A stretch of 64,000 nt of DNA from an uncultured Christensenella sp. (GCA_910585685.1 CAJUEO010000001.1:148520-212519); one strand, 5' to 3'; positions 1 through 8,954 are shown, counted from the first letter of the stretch. Numbers and translations are program-made. Notes: a model not told the origin generated them from the sequence alone.

Positions 1-2
1 TT

Positions 3-512
3 ATTGCCTATGCCACCGACTACGAGTATGCCACTATCTACGACATTTTACAGAGCGACGACAAAAGCGGGCTTGTAATTGTCTGCGACGGAATAGAGGA
101 CGTTCATAATTTAGGCGCGATAATAAGGGTTGCCGAATGCGCAGGCGCGAACGGCGTTATTATAACGGCGCAAAATTCCGCCAGCGTGACCGACGCAGTT
201 ATCCGCGTTTCCGCAGGCGCAGCCGAACATATAAAGGTTGCAAAAATCAACTCGCTTGTCTTTGCGATAGAAAAACTCAAACAGGCAGGGTATTGGCTGT
301 ACGCGCTCGAAGCCGACGGAGAGGATATCTACAAGGCAAATATTTCGGGTAAAGTTGCACTCGTTATAGGCGGAGAGGACAGCGGAGTCAGAAGGCTTAC
401 AAGGGACAAATGCGACTTTTGTCTTGCTCTGCCCCTGCACGGCAAGGTAAACTCGTTAAACGCGTCTGTCGCGCTCGGCATAGCCGCTTACGAGGTAATT
501 AGACGCAGATGA
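3..512 (+). CDS. rlmB: 23S rRNA 2'-O-ribose methyltransferase, RlmB/TrmH (SpoU) family, 5' truncated
   Basis: The open frame enters from the left edge and stops at a TGA at 510-512, so only the C-terminal ~169 residues are present. SpoU-family signatures are visible: N-L-G-A-I-I-R early in the fragment (motif 1), IGGEDSGVRRL (motif 2, AdoMet-binding knot) and NSLNASVALGIAAYEVIR at the end (motif 3). Proteins of this family methylate the 2'-OH of a guanosine in 23S rRNA. The stop overlaps the ATG of the next gene by 4 bases (ATGA), which implies translational coupling. The rlmB-sigH order matches the Bacillus and Clostridium arrangement, which favours RlmB over other TrmH paralogues. The N-terminal substrate-binding domain is outside the window. 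Confidence 0.9.
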   Translation: MAYATDYEYATIYDILQSDDKSGLVIVCDGIEDVHNLGAIIRVAECAGANGVIITAQNSASVTDAVIRVSAGAAEHIKVAKINSLVFAIEKLKQAGYWLYALEADGEDIYKANISGKVALVIGGEDSGVRRLTRDKCDFCLALPLHGKVNSLNASVALGIAAYEVIRRR

Positions 513-1066
513 GCGACGAAGAACTTATAGTAAAAATACGCTCGGGTGACAAATCCGCCGAGCTCGAACTTTTAAAGCGCTATCAAATCAAAGTCAAAAA
601 AAAGGCTTCGGGCTTCTTTTTGCACGGCGGAGAGAGGGAAGACTTGGAACAGGTGGGTATGATGGCTGTCTGTTCGGCTATTCACAGCTTTAAAGAGGGC
701 GGCGCCGGCTTTTCGTCTTACGCTTCGGTGTGTATCGAAAACGCCGTCAAGGACGCAATCAGAAAGAGCGTGGGAGCAAAGCAGCAGGCGCTCAATAACT
801 TTGTGCCGATAGTCGAGGTTGTCGAACGTGCCGAGTACGCCGTAAACCCCGAAGACGAGCTCATCCGTTTGGAGAGCCGCGACGAGTTTTTGAAAAAAAT
901 TTCGAAAATTTTATCCTCGTTCGAGTTTAAAATTATGGTAATGTATCTTGAAGGTATGTCGGTCGGGGACATTTCCGTTGCCGTGGAAAAACCGCAAAAA
1001 AGCGTTTCAAACGCGCTTTGCAGGGCAAAAAACAAACTTGAAAAGGTATATTTGCAGGAGGAGTAA
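509..1066 (+). CDS. sigH: RNA polymerase sigma factor SigH (stage 0 sporulation sigma factor)
   Basis: This 185-residue sigma-70 family protein has region 2 at roughly residues 5-85, including the REDLEQVGMMAVCSAIHSF core-binding and -10 segment. Region 4 spans about residues 130-180, with a helix-turn-helix around MSVGDISVAVEKPQKSVSNA. Length and spacing match SigH (Spo0H), and the position directly after rlmB is the classic SigH locus. In Bacillus, SigH directs transition-state and early-sporulation genes. The start overlaps rlmB by 4 bases. No separate promoter is visible, so it is probably co-transcribed with rlmB. The dnaX ribosome-binding site (GGAGGAG) lies inside its last codons. Another alternative sigma factor is possible but less likely given the synteny. 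Confidence 0.85.
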   Translation: MSDEELIVKIRSGDKSAELELLKRYQIKVKKKASGFFLHGGEREDLEQVGMMAVCSAIHSFKEGGAGFSSYASVCIENAVKDAIRKSVGAKQQALNNFVPIVEVVERAEYAVNPEDELIRLESRDEFLKKISKILSSFEFKIMVMYLEGMSVGDISVAVEKPQKSVSNALCRAKNKLEKVYLQEE

Positions 1067-2746
1067 ATGGCTTATCTCGCATTTTACAGAATGTTTCGTC
1101 CCACAACTTTCGATGAAGTTGTCAGGCAGGAACACATTGTAAGAATTTTAAAAAATCAAATAGAGAGCGATAAGGTCGGTCACGCATATCTGTTTTGCGG
1201 ACCGCGCGGCACGGGCAAAACTTCGCTTGCCAAAATATTTGCAAGGGCAATAAACTGCGAGCACCCCGTCAACGGCTCCCCCTGCGGCAAATGCGCTTCT
1301 TGTCTTGCGCTTGCCGACCCGTCCAATCTCGACGTTTGCGAGATAGACGCCGCGTCGAATAACGGCGTCGACGAAATGCGCGATTTAAGGGAAAAGGTGC
1401 AGTATCCGCCCGTCGGCGGCAGATATAAAGTGTATATCATCGACGAGGTTCATATGCTGACGCAGTCGGCTTTCAACGCCGTGTTGAAAACGTTGGAAGA
1501 GCCGCCCCGTCACGCCGTATTTATACTTGCCACAACCGAGCCGCAAAAGATACCTGCGACAATACTTTCGCGCTGTATGCGCTTCGATTTTAAATTAATT
1601 CCGCAAGCCGACCTCGAAAATCTCATTAAGGGAGTTTTCGAAAAGACGGGTAAGCAGTACGAGCCGTCCGCGGTTTCGGCAATAGCAAGGGCTGGCGCAG
1701 GCAGCGCGCGCGACAGCCTTTCGATAGCGGATATGTGCGCCTCTTACTCGCGAGGGAAGCTCACATATGACGACGTAAACGCCGTCCTCGGCGGCGCGGA
1801 ATGGTCTGAAATTGCAGAAGTTTCGGCAAAGATTTTGCAAGAGGATTATTCCTCGGCAATAAGTCTGATCGAGCATATCTTATCCACGGGCAAGGGCGTC
1901 GGTGTGCTTTTAAAGGATATGCTTTCGTTTTTAAACGATTTGACTATAGTCAAGGTCTGCAAGAACGCGCGCGAAATAATCAACCGTCCAGATGAAACGT
2001 ATAATAAGATAGAAAGTATAGCGCAGATTGCCGACGGGCACAAGCTGCTTCGCGTAACCGAAATTTTAACCGCCGCCGAAAACAGCTTGCGTTATTCCTC
2101 AAACGGCAGAATAACTCTTGAAACGGCTGTGTTCAAGGCGGCAATGCCGCAAAGCGACTATGATATCGACGCGCTTATGGGCAGAATGGCTGCGCTCGAA
2201 CGAAAGATAGCGGAGGGAGCGTACACCCCCGAATATGGCTCGGTTACGCCCCAAAATCCGCCAAAGCCGCAACCGCCCAAGACTGCGCAAATACCTAAAA
2301 AAGCGCACCCTGCCGAGTTTGTTTCCTCTAAGCCCGAGCTTGTCGAGGACAGCGGCGGAAATCCCTTTGAAAGTGTGGAAAAACAGACCGAAATTGCAGT
2401 GCAATCCAAGATTCCCCCCAATATATCCGGCGTTGACAAGCGAACCGTGTTTGCAAAGTTTTTAAAAAGTCTGCGCACGACGCACGTCAATAAAATGCTG
2501 TTTTTGCTGTGTATGGATTTGGATCACGAGTTTGAGGGAGATAAACTTATACTGATAACCGACAACGAGGCGGTACCCGGCGGACTCAATAAACCCGAAA
2601 ACGCGAAATTTATTTCCGAAGCGTTGGCTGAGCTCGGGGTTTTGGACTATGAGGTCAGGTTCCGCGCAAGGGGAGAAAGCGACTATGAAAGGGCTGTGCG
2701 CACGCTTAAAGAGAATTTCAGCGGCACGGACATAGATATAAAATAA
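1067..2746 (+). CDS. dnaX: DNA polymerase III subunit gamma/tau
   Basis: 559 residues. This is the clamp-loader ATPase that loads the beta sliding clamp. The Walker A motif GPRGTGKTS is at residues 45-53. The zinc-binding cysteines are C64, C73, C76 and C79. The Walker B-type box DEVH is at 126-129, followed by a sensor 1 region (LATTEP) and the SRC arginine-finger motif. Residues ~365-440 are a Pro/Lys-rich linker leading to a C-terminal tau-like domain. The ATG directly follows GGAGGAGTAA, so the start is well supported. It lies head-to-tail with sigH and is separated from the usual ybaB-recR partners by a leucine-rich-repeat gene. No obvious slippery A-run for programmed frameshifting was seen. 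Confidence 0.96.
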   Translation: MAYLAFYRMFRPTTFDEVVRQEHIVRILKNQIESDKVGHAYLFCGPRGTGKTSLAKIFARAINCEHPVNGSPCGKCASCLALADPSNLDVCEIDAASNNGVDEMRDLREKVQYPPVGGRYKVYIIDEVHMLTQSAFNAVLKTLEEPPRHAVFILATTEPQKIPATILSRCMRFDFKLIPQADLENLIKGVFEKTGKQYEPSAVSAIARAGAGSARDSLSIADMCASYSRGKLTYDDVNAVLGGAEWSEIAEVSAKILQEDYSSAISLIEHILSTGKGVGVLLKDMLSFLNDLTIVKVCKNAREIINRPDETYNKIESIAQIADGHKLLRVTEILTAAENSLRYSSNGRITLETAVFKAAMPQSDYDIDALMGRMAALERKIAEGAYTPEYGSVTPQNPPKPQPPKTAQIPKKAHPAEFVSSKPELVEDSGGNPFESVEKQTEIAVQSKIPPNISGVDKRTVFAKFLKSLRTTHVNKMLFLLCMDLDHEFEGDKLILITDNEAVPGGLNKPENAKFISEALAELGVLDYEVRFRARGESDYERAVRTLKENFSGTDIDIK

Positions 2747-2761
2747 ATTTTCGGGGTTAAA

Positions 2762-4102
2762 ATGCAGGCAAAAAATCTCTGTATAGTCGAAACTACGGTA
2801 AAACATTGCTATGGTGACATAAGGGAAGTTATAGTTCCCGACGGCATAACCGAAATTGCCGAAGGCGCATTTGCCAGTCACGCATACGTTGAAAAGGTGG
2901 TTTTTCCTAATTCTTTGGTCAAAATAGGCGCAAAAGCGTTCGCTTGGTGCGAAAGTTTGCGAGAAATCAATATTCCCGACGGCGTAAAATATATAGGCGC
3001 TCGCGCTTTTATCGATTGCGGAATGTTGAAAGAAATATCAATCGGCGCAAATGTCGAAGAAATAGGTGACAGGGCGTTCGACCGATGTTCGAACCTGAAA
3101 AAGGTAATTCTGCCCGAAAAACTAAAAAAGATAAGCGGTTTTATGTTTCATGACTGCATAAGGCTTGCAGACGTTAATATGGGCGCCGAGCTTGAAGAGA
3201 TAGGGGAATGCGCCTTTGAAAATACTGATATATACGATTTGTGCCTCGGAGAAAAAATTAAAAAAATAGGCGATTTCGCATTTAAAAATAGCAGTATTTT
3301 AAGCCTCGAAATACCCGAAACTACGGCATATATAGGGGCTAAAATTGCCGAGGATACTCAAATACGCTGTTTCAGATGCTATGCAAAGTCCGCACAAACG
3401 GGCTGGGCAGAGGATTGGAACGTCAACGGCAACAACGGTGTGTGGACGGTTTTCGACTTCGGCAACACCAACGGCATTGTGGCAGGCTACGACAAACAAA
3501 AGCTGATTATCGAAGGCAGCGTCGTCAAATGGTGCTCTCCCGACTTGAAGGAGGTTTTCATACCCGACGGCGTCACGACAATCGACGACCACGCATTCAA
3601 CGGTTGCGGCTGTATTAAAAAACTGTCGTTGCCGTCGTCTTTGAACAGGCTGTGTGACTACGTTTTCGGGGAAGGCGTTACTATTAAAGAGCTGGAGTTC
3701 CGCGGTACTATGAAAAGGTGGTGCGAGGTGGAAATTTACGACCGATTCAGCAGCCCTTTGAGAATAGCGAGCGATGTCGTAATAGACGGTAAATATTTAG
3801 GCAACCTTGTGATACCCGAGGGTGTCAAAAAAATAAACAATTACGCGTTTATGAATAAAAATTTTACAAGCGTCAAGTTCCCGAGTTCTTTAAAAGAGAT
3901 AGGCTATTACGCATTTTATATGTGCATTAACCTTAAAGAAATAGAGCTTCCCGACGGGCTTGAATGCGTTGAAGATTTTGCGTTTGCAGGGTGTTATAAT
4001 TTGCTTAAAATAGTTTTGCCCCGTTCGGCAAAGGTGGAAGAGAACTCGTTTTCAAACGATTATTCGGAATTTTTTGACATTCAGATAATTTATAAAGATT
4101 AA
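2762..4102 (+). CDS. BspA-type leucine-rich-repeat (LRR_5) protein, no secretion signal
   Basis: 446 residues built almost entirely of ~23-residue LRR_5 (Treponema BspA-like) repeats. The recurring pattern is I-P-D-G-V/I-x-x-I-x-x-x-A-F-x-x-C-x-x-L-x-x-I/V, for example at residues ~22-70, 68-115 and 240-290. In other bacteria such repeats mediate protein or host-surface binding. There is no signal peptide, transmembrane segment or cell-wall anchor, so as called the protein would be cytoplasmic. It sits 15 bases after dnaX and 19 bases before ybaB, inside an otherwise conserved replication/recombination operon. The ribosome-binding site is weak (CGGGGTTAAA). Function is unknown. It is probably a lineage-specific insertion from an expanded LRR family. 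Confidence 0.8.
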   Translation: MQAKNLCIVETTVKHCYGDIREVIVPDGITEIAEGAFASHAYVEKVVFPNSLVKIGAKAFAWCESLREINIPDGVKYIGARAFIDCGMLKEISIGANVEEIGDRAFDRCSNLKKVILPEKLKKISGFMFHDCIRLADVNMGAELEEIGECAFENTDIYDLCLGEKIKKIGDFAFKNSSILSLEIPETTAYIGAKIAEDTQIRCFRCYAKSAQTGWAEDWNVNGNNGVWTVFDFGNTNGIVAGYDKQKLIIEGSVVKWCSPDLKEVFIPDGVTTIDDHAFNGCGCIKKLSLPSSLNRLCDYVFGEGVTIKELEFRGTMKRWCEVEIYDRFSSPLRIASDVVIDGKYLGNLVIPEGVKKINNYAFMNKNFTSVKFPSSLKEIGYYAFYMCINLKEIELPDGLECVEDFAFAGCYNLLKIVLPRSAKVEENSFSNDYSEFFDIQIIYKD

Positions 4103-4121
4103 TTTAAAAGGAGATAAAATT

Positions 4122-4490
4122 ATGGCCGGATTTAAAGGCGGAATGGGCGGCATGGGAAACATGCAAAACCTTATGCGCGAAGCCCAAAAAATGCAAGAGC
4201 AGATGCAGGAAGCCGACAAGGAGCTTGAAGAGCTTGAGGTTGTGGGGCTTTCCGGCGGCGGAGAAGAGGGTGACGAAACGGTAGTCGTCTATATGAACGG
4301 CAAAAAAATAATCAACGGTATCGAGTTCGGCAGCAAGCTTTCCCAGCTTGTTGACATAACCGACGAGGACGACGTCGAAATGCTCGAAGACTTGATTATG
4401 GCGGCTATAAACGACGGCTACAAAAAAGCCGACGCGCTTTATGACGAGAAGATGGGTCCCTTTGCAAAGGCGGGTAAAGGCTTTATTTAA
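4122..4490 (+). CDS. ybaB: nucleoid-associated protein, YbaB/EbfC family
   Basis: 122 residues. The N-terminus is rich in Gly and Met (GGMGGMGNMQNLM), followed by the family helix REAQKMQEQMQEADKELEELE, a glycine-rich turn and the dimer-forming strands. YbaB/EbfC proteins are small DNA-binding dimers almost always found between dnaX and recR, as here. The start has a good AAGGAG box 11 bases upstream. Slightly longer than the usual ~105 residues because of an acidic middle (TDEDDVEML). Confidence 0.93.
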   Translation: MAGFKGGMGGMGNMQNLMREAQKMQEQMQEADKELEELEVVGLSGGGEEGDETVVVYMNGKKIINGIEFGSKLSQLVDITDEDDVEMLEDLIMAAINDGYKKADALYDEKMGPFAKAGKGFI

Positions 4491-4522
4491 CAGCGCGAAT
4501 TTCTCGGAAAGAGGTCTATTTA

Positions 4523-5113
4523 ATGGAAGTATTCATCGAGCCGATAGGCAGGCTTATAAACGAATTTTCAAAACTCCCCGGCGTGGGAAAAAAGACGGCG
4601 CAGCGTTATGCTTATAAAATAATAGGTATGACCGAGGCAGAGGCTAAGCAGTTTGCCGAGGCGGTTGTTTACTGCAAGCAGCGCGTAAAATACTGCAAGG
4701 TCTGCGGCAACTTCACCGAGGACGAAACTTGTGCAATCTGCAAAACGCGTTCCTCGTCGTCGATATGCGTGGTAAAAGAGCCGAAGGACGTTATCGCGTT
4801 GGAAAAACTGCACGAGTTCAACGGTTCTTACCACGTCTTGCACGGGGTAATAAGCCCAATGGACGGCATAGGTCCCAACGACATACGCATTAAAGAGCTG
4901 CTTGCCCGTATCGACGCAAACGTAAAGGAAGTTATAATGGCTACAAATCCCGACGTCGAGGGTGAGGCTACGGCAATGTATATAGCAAAGCTTTTAAAGC
5001 CGCTCGGCGTCAACGTTACAAGGCTTGCGCACGGAATTCCCGTCGGCGGAGAACTTGAATATACCGACGAAGTAACGCTCTCGCGTGCGTTTTCAGAGCG
5101 GAAACAAATTTAA
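4523..5113 (+). CDS. recR: recombination mediator protein RecR
   Basis: 196 residues, the usual RecR length. A helix-hairpin-helix (LPGVGKKTAQRYA, residues ~18-30) is followed by a four-cysteine zinc finger (C58, C61, C70, C73) and a Toprim domain from about residue 80 (VVKEPKDVIALE, then NPDVEGEATAMYIAKLL). RecR acts with RecF and RecO in loading RecA at gaps. The ATG is preceded by GAAAGAGG. It is the third member of the dnaX-ybaB-recR group and is followed 18 bases later by gpsA. Confidence 0.96.
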   Translation: MEVFIEPIGRLINEFSKLPGVGKKTAQRYAYKIIGMTEAEAKQFAEAVVYCKQRVKYCKVCGNFTEDETCAICKTRSSSSICVVKEPKDVIALEKLHEFNGSYHVLHGVISPMDGIGPNDIRIKELLARIDANVKEVIMATNPDVEGEATAMYIAKLLKPLGVNVTRLAHGIPVGGELEYTDEVTLSRAFSERKQI

Positions 5114-5131
5114 AAATCAAGGAGAATTATT

Positions 5132-6121
5132 ATGAACGTATCGGTTTTGGGCTGTGGGCGTTGGGGCTCTTTTATTGCCTGGTATCAGGCTACCGTTCTC
5201 AAAAACAGAGTTATAAGCTGGGGCCCCGAGGGTGACTATTCATACGAAATTTTAAAGACAACGGGCAAAAACGACTATGTAAGGCTGGACAAGTCCATAA
5301 CGCTGACCTGCGACTTGCAGCGCGCTTTGCAGGAGAGCGACGTCATTATAATTTCCATTTCCTCGCAGGGCTTGCGCGGCTTTATGCAAAAGATTACGGC
5401 TTACGACGTCAAGGACAAAATATTTATACTGTGTATGAAGGGCATAGAGGAGGCAACGGGCAAACGCCTGTCCGAAGTGCTTTTGGAAAGCGGCATAGAA
5501 AAAAATAAAATAGCAGTCTGGGTCGGACCGGGACATATTCAGGCTTTCACGCAGGGTATTCCCAACTGTATGATTATCGACAGCTACGACGAAAATCTCA
5601 AAAAGACGCTTGCCGAAAGTTTTAAATCGAACTTAATCCGCTTTTATTATGGCAACGATATTATAGGTACTGAAATAGGCGCGGCGGCAAAAAACGTGCT
5701 CGGCATAGCCGCAGGCGTTCTCGACGGAAGCGGCTATCCCAGCTTAAAGGGTCCGCTTATGGCGCGCGGCGCTTACGAGGTGGGCAAGCTGATAAAAGCT
5801 TTGGGCGGAGAGTTTAACTCGGCTTACGGGCTTGCGCATTTGGGGGATTATGAAACTACGCTCTTTTCCGAGTACTCGCACAACCGCAGATACGGTGAGC
5901 TTATGGTTCACGGCACAAAGTTCGACAAACTTGCCGAGGGCGTAATGACGGCAAAGGCAATGAAAGAGCTTGCCGATAAAAAGGGACTGGAGCTGCCCAT
6001 TACCGAAGCTGTGTACGAGGCTTGCTTTCTCTCTCACGCCTTTGACGGCGGAGACGGCGCGCGTATATGTATGGAAATAATTTTAAAGCTGTTCGACAGA
6101 GTTACGAAATCGGAATTTTAA
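5132..6121 (+). CDS. gpsA: NAD(P)H-dependent glycerol-3-phosphate dehydrogenase (divergent GpsA)
   Basis: 329 residues. The enzyme reduces dihydroxyacetone phosphate to sn-glycerol 3-phosphate for phospholipid synthesis. The N-terminal dinucleotide-binding turn is GCGRWGSF (residues 7-14). The catalytic-domain signature GTEIGAAAKNVLGIAAG contains the active-site lysine, and GLAHLGDYETTLFSEYSHNRRYGE corresponds to the C-terminal GxxGLGD...SRN..FG block. Several family positions differ (GCGRWGS for the usual GAGSWGT; HLGDY for GLGDL), so this is a divergent GpsA, but no competing family fits better. It starts after AAGGAG and is followed 15 bases later by a Sel1-repeat gene. Confidence 0.82.
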   Translation: MNVSVLGCGRWGSFIAWYQATVLKNRVISWGPEGDYSYEILKTTGKNDYVRLDKSITLTCDLQRALQESDVIIISISSQGLRGFMQKITAYDVKDKIFILCMKGIEEATGKRLSEVLLESGIEKNKIAVWVGPGHIQAFTQGIPNCMIIDSYDENLKKTLAESFKSNLIRFYYGNDIIGTEIGAAAKNVLGIAAGVLDGSGYPSLKGPLMARGAYEVGKLIKALGGEFNSAYGLAHLGDYETTLFSEYSHNRRYGELMVHGTKFDKLAEGVMTAKAMKELADKKGLELPITEAVYEACFLSHAFDGGDGARICMEIILKLFDRVTKSEF

Positions 6122-6136
6122 ATAGGATAAACTTAA

Positions 6137-6649
6137 ATGAATTCAGAACAACTTATTGAGGTTGCGGAAGACGGCAATTCAATAACTCAATTTGAATTAG
6201 GCTGTCGCTACTATGAGGGTGACGGCGTCGAAAATAATTTTGAAAAAGCCGTATATTGGTTTGCAAAATCGGCAGAGCAGGGCAATCAATTTGCGCAATG
6301 CCTTTTAGCAATATGCTATGAAGAAGGTCGAGGCGTTGAACAAAGTTTCGACAAGGCGCTGTTTTGGTACGAAAAATCGGCAGAGCAGGGCAATGACGAC
6401 GCGCAAAATAATTTGGGTGCATGCTATAAATTGGGTCAAGGCGTCGAGAAAAGTTACGAGAAAGCAGTATATTGGTTTAATAAATCGGCAGAGCAAGGCA
6501 ATGCCTCCGCGCAAAATAATTTAGGCAAGTGCTATTATTGGGGGCGCGGCGTCGGGCAGAGCTACGAAAAGGCAGTATATTGGTGGAAAAAAGCAGCCGA
6601 GCAGGGCAACTTAGAAGCGATAAAAGTTTTGGAACAAATAAAAAAATAA
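6137..6649 (+). CDS. Sel1-like repeat (SLR) protein
   Basis: 170 residues made of about four 36-residue Sel1 repeats. The recurring core is A-V-Y-W-F-x-K-S-A-E-Q-G-N-x-x-A-Q-x-x-L-G-x-C-Y-x-x-G-x-G-V-x-x-S-Y-E-K, starting near residues 10, 46, 82 and 118. SLR proteins are alpha-solenoid scaffolds for protein-protein contacts. There is no signal peptide, so it is probably cytoplasmic. It directly follows gpsA and is likely co-transcribed. The final KAAEQGNLEAIKVL closes the last repeat, so the gene is not obviously truncated. Partner unknown. Confidence 0.85.
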   Translation: MNSEQLIEVAEDGNSITQFELGCRYYEGDGVENNFEKAVYWFAKSAEQGNQFAQCLLAICYEEGRGVEQSFDKALFWYEKSAEQGNDDAQNNLGACYKLGQGVEKSYEKAVYWFNKSAEQGNASAQNNLGKCYYWGRGVGQSYEKAVYWWKKAAEQGNLEAIKVLEQIKK

Positions 6650-6706
6650 CAAATTATTAAACGGCGTAACAATGTTCGAAAAATTATAAAAACCGTTTTA
6701 ATAGAG

Positions 6707-6735
6707 TTGCTTTTTTGCCGTAATAATATTAGAAT
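6707..6735 (+). promoter_or_regulatory. SigA-type promoter for typA
   Basis: TTGCTT at 6707-6712 and TAGAAT at 6730-6735 are separated by 17 bases, 35 bases upstream of the typA ATG. This is the best promoter in the 121-base gap after the Sel1 gene. Confidence 0.55.
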
Positions 6736-6770
6736 TTTAAAGGTAATTTTTACGAGGATATTTATTTTAG

Positions 6771-8600
6771 ATGTTAAGAGAAGATTTAAGAAACGTTGCG
6801 ATAATCGCGCACGTTGACCACGGCAAGACCACGCTTGTAGACGCAATGCTCAAACAGGGCAACACCTTTCGCGATAATCAGGCGGTAGAGGACAGGGTTA
6901 TGGACTCAAACGCTTTGGAGCGCGAGCGCGGCATAACCATACTTGCAAAAAACACTGCAATACACTATAAGGGCGTCAAAATAAACGTAGTCGACACCCC
7001 GGGTCACGCCGACTTTTCAGGTGAAGTAGAGCGCGTTATGATGATGGTGAACGGTGTGCTAGTTCTCGTTGACGCGGCTGAGGGACCTATGCCTCAAACG
7101 CGCTTTGTAATGCAAAAGGCGCTTGAAATGGGGCACCGCCTTATAATAGTCGTAAATAAAATAGACCGTCCCGACGCTCGTTTAAACGAAGTTCAGGACG
7201 AAATTTTAGAGCTTTTGTTGGAGCTTGACGCGTCTGACGACCAGCTTATGTCCCCCGTCGTATGGTGTTCCGGCAGGGACGGCACCGCAACGCTCGATTT
7301 AAACGAGCCCGGCAAGGATTTGACTCCGCTCTTCGATACCATACTCGGTCACATTAAACCTATGGAGGCGGACACCGAGGGCGCGGCGCAGATTTTGGTA
7401 TCCTCGATAGACTATAACGACTATGTGGGTAGAATAGGTATAGGCAGAATAGAGCGCGGAGAGGTAAAGCAGGGACAAGCCGTAACAGTTTGCAACTACA
7501 ACAATATTCAGTTGAAAGTTCCGGGTAAAATAGTAAATCTCTATCAGATAGACGGCTTGAACCGCGTCCCCTGCGAAAGCGCAAAAGCCGGTGATATAGT
7601 CTGTTTTTCGGGGCTTGAAAAAATTAATATCGGCGATACCGTCTGTTCGACGGACTGCGTAGAACCGCACAAGTTTGTAAAAATAACCGAGCCTACCGTC
7701 GAAATGACTTTCTCCGTCAACGATTCTCCCTTTGCCGGCAAGGACGGCAAGTGGGTCACTACCCGTCATATCCGCGACAGGCTCTTCCGCGAACTTTTAA
7801 AAGACGTTTCGCTCAGGGTTGAAGAAACCGAGTTTTCGGACAGTTACCGTGTATGCGGTAGGGGGGAAATGCACCTTTCGATACTAATTGAAAATATGCG
7901 CAGGGAGGGCTACGAGTTTCAGGTTTCGACTCCCAGAGTAATGTTCAAGGAAATCGACGGCGTTAAATACGAGCCTATGGAGCGACTTATAGTCGACGTT
8001 CCCGACGACGCTACGGGCGCGGTGTTCCAGAGTATGGGCAACCGCAAGGGTGAACTTTTGCATATGAGCGCAATCGGCAGCCGCACCCGTCTTGAATTTA
8101 TTGTTCCTGCGCGCGGACTTTTCGGTTACAAGTCCGAGTTTTTGACCTCGACAAAGGGAGAAGGCGTTATGAACAGCGTATTCTTCGAATATCAACCCTA
8201 TAAGGGAGAGTTTACAAGGCGCAGCACGGGCTCGCTTGTGGCGTTTGAAACGGGTGAGGCGGTAACTTACGGCCTTTTCAACGCTCAAGGCAGGGGAACG
8301 CTGTTTATCGGCGCGGGTACGCCCGTCTACGAGGGTATGATTGTCGGTGAGTCACCCAAGAACGAGGATATAAACGTCAACGTCTGCAAGACAAAGCACC
8401 TTACAAATACCCGTTCAAGTTCTTCCGACGACGCGCTCAGGCTTATAACTCCCAAGAAAATGAGCCTCGAAGAGTGTCTTGAATTTATCGGTGACGACGA
8501 GCTTTTGGAAATTACGCCAAAAAATATCCGCATAAGAAAGCGCATACTCGACAGCGAACTTCGCGCAAAGCAGCGCGCAAAGGACAAAAAGGGAGAGTAA
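6771..8600 (+). CDS. typA: ribosome-associated GTPase TypA/BipA
   Basis: 609 residues, matching the usual ~610. A translational GTPase of the EF-G superfamily, implicated in ribosome assembly and stress adaptation. G1 is AHVDHGKTT (residues 13-21), the switch region contains RERGITI, G3 is DTPGH and G4 is NKID. EF-G-like domains II, III and V and the BipA-specific C-terminal domain follow. The basic tail (ELRAKQRAKDKKGE) is normal for the family. A GAGGA sequence lies about 14 bases before the ATG, farther than ideal. Transcription ends at the hairpin at 8648-8675. Confidence 0.96.
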   Translation: MLREDLRNVAIIAHVDHGKTTLVDAMLKQGNTFRDNQAVEDRVMDSNALERERGITILAKNTAIHYKGVKINVVDTPGHADFSGEVERVMMMVNGVLVLVDAAEGPMPQTRFVMQKALEMGHRLIIVVNKIDRPDARLNEVQDEILELLLELDASDDQLMSPVVWCSGRDGTATLDLNEPGKDLTPLFDTILGHIKPMEADTEGAAQILVSSIDYNDYVGRIGIGRIERGEVKQGQAVTVCNYNNIQLKVPGKIVNLYQIDGLNRVPCESAKAGDIVCFSGLEKINIGDTVCSTDCVEPHKFVKITEPTVEMTFSVNDSPFAGKDGKWVTTRHIRDRLFRELLKDVSLRVEETEFSDSYRVCGRGEMHLSILIENMRREGYEFQVSTPRVMFKEIDGVKYEPMERLIVDVPDDATGAVFQSMGNRKGELLHMSAIGSRTRLEFIVPARGLFGYKSEFLTSTKGEGVMNSVFFEYQPYKGEFTRRSTGSLVAFETGEAVTYGLFNAQGRGTLFIGAGTPVYEGMIVGESPKNEDINVNVCKTKHLTNTRSSSSDDALRLITPKKMSLEECLEFIGDDELLEITPKNIRIRKRILDSELRAKQRAKDKKGE

Positions 8601-8647
8601 CATTTTTGGCGGTCGGGTTATAAATTCTTTCAAAACGACATAAAATA

Positions 8648-8675
8648 TACCACCCATATCGGGTGGTAATTTTTT
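8648..8675 (+). terminator. intrinsic terminator after typA
   Basis: TACCACCC (8648-8655) pairs with GGGTGGTA (8661-8668) around the loop ATATC, followed by a T-run at 8670-8675. It lies 48 bases after the typA stop. Confidence 0.85.
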
Positions 8676-8696
8676 ATGCGGAGGAACAGAGGCAGA

Positions 8697-8948
8697 ATGG
8701 AAGAGGGGCATAATCTCAGCGTCGAGCAGTGTAGGAGAATAACGGCAAGCGCAATTTCAAGCGTGGACAGTTTTTCGGACAAACAGATTGTATTGAGCTA
8801 TTCCGGAGGACGAATACTTGTGACAGGTTCGGGAATGAAAATAGTCAATTTTTCAAAGACAAGCGGCGCTTTTTCGGCAACGGGAGATATTTACGGCGTC
8901 AAATATATGCAAAAAGGTATGTCTGTGAGGCAAAAGCTTTTCAAGTAA
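8697..8948 (+). CDS. yabP: sporulation protein YabP
   Basis: 83 residues from the chosen start. YabP-family hallmarks are visible: a central stretch about a 'S-V-D-S-F-S-D' turn, a beta-rich segment (GRILVTGSGMKIVNF) and the closing G-D-I-Y-G-V-K-Y. YabP is needed for spore coat assembly in Bacillus and is normally paired with YabQ, as here. I chose the ATG at 8697 over the one at 8676. The latter lies directly against the T-run of the typA terminator and would leave no room for a ribosome-binding site, whereas 8697 has GGAGG at 8680-8684 and AGAGG at 8688-8692 upstream. Upstream promoter not clear. Confidence 0.82.
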   Translation: MEEGHNLSVEQCRRITASAISSVDSFSDKQIVLSYSGGRILVTGSGMKIVNFSKTSGAFSATGDIYGVKYMQKGMSVRQKLFK

Positions 8949-8954
8949 ATTAAA

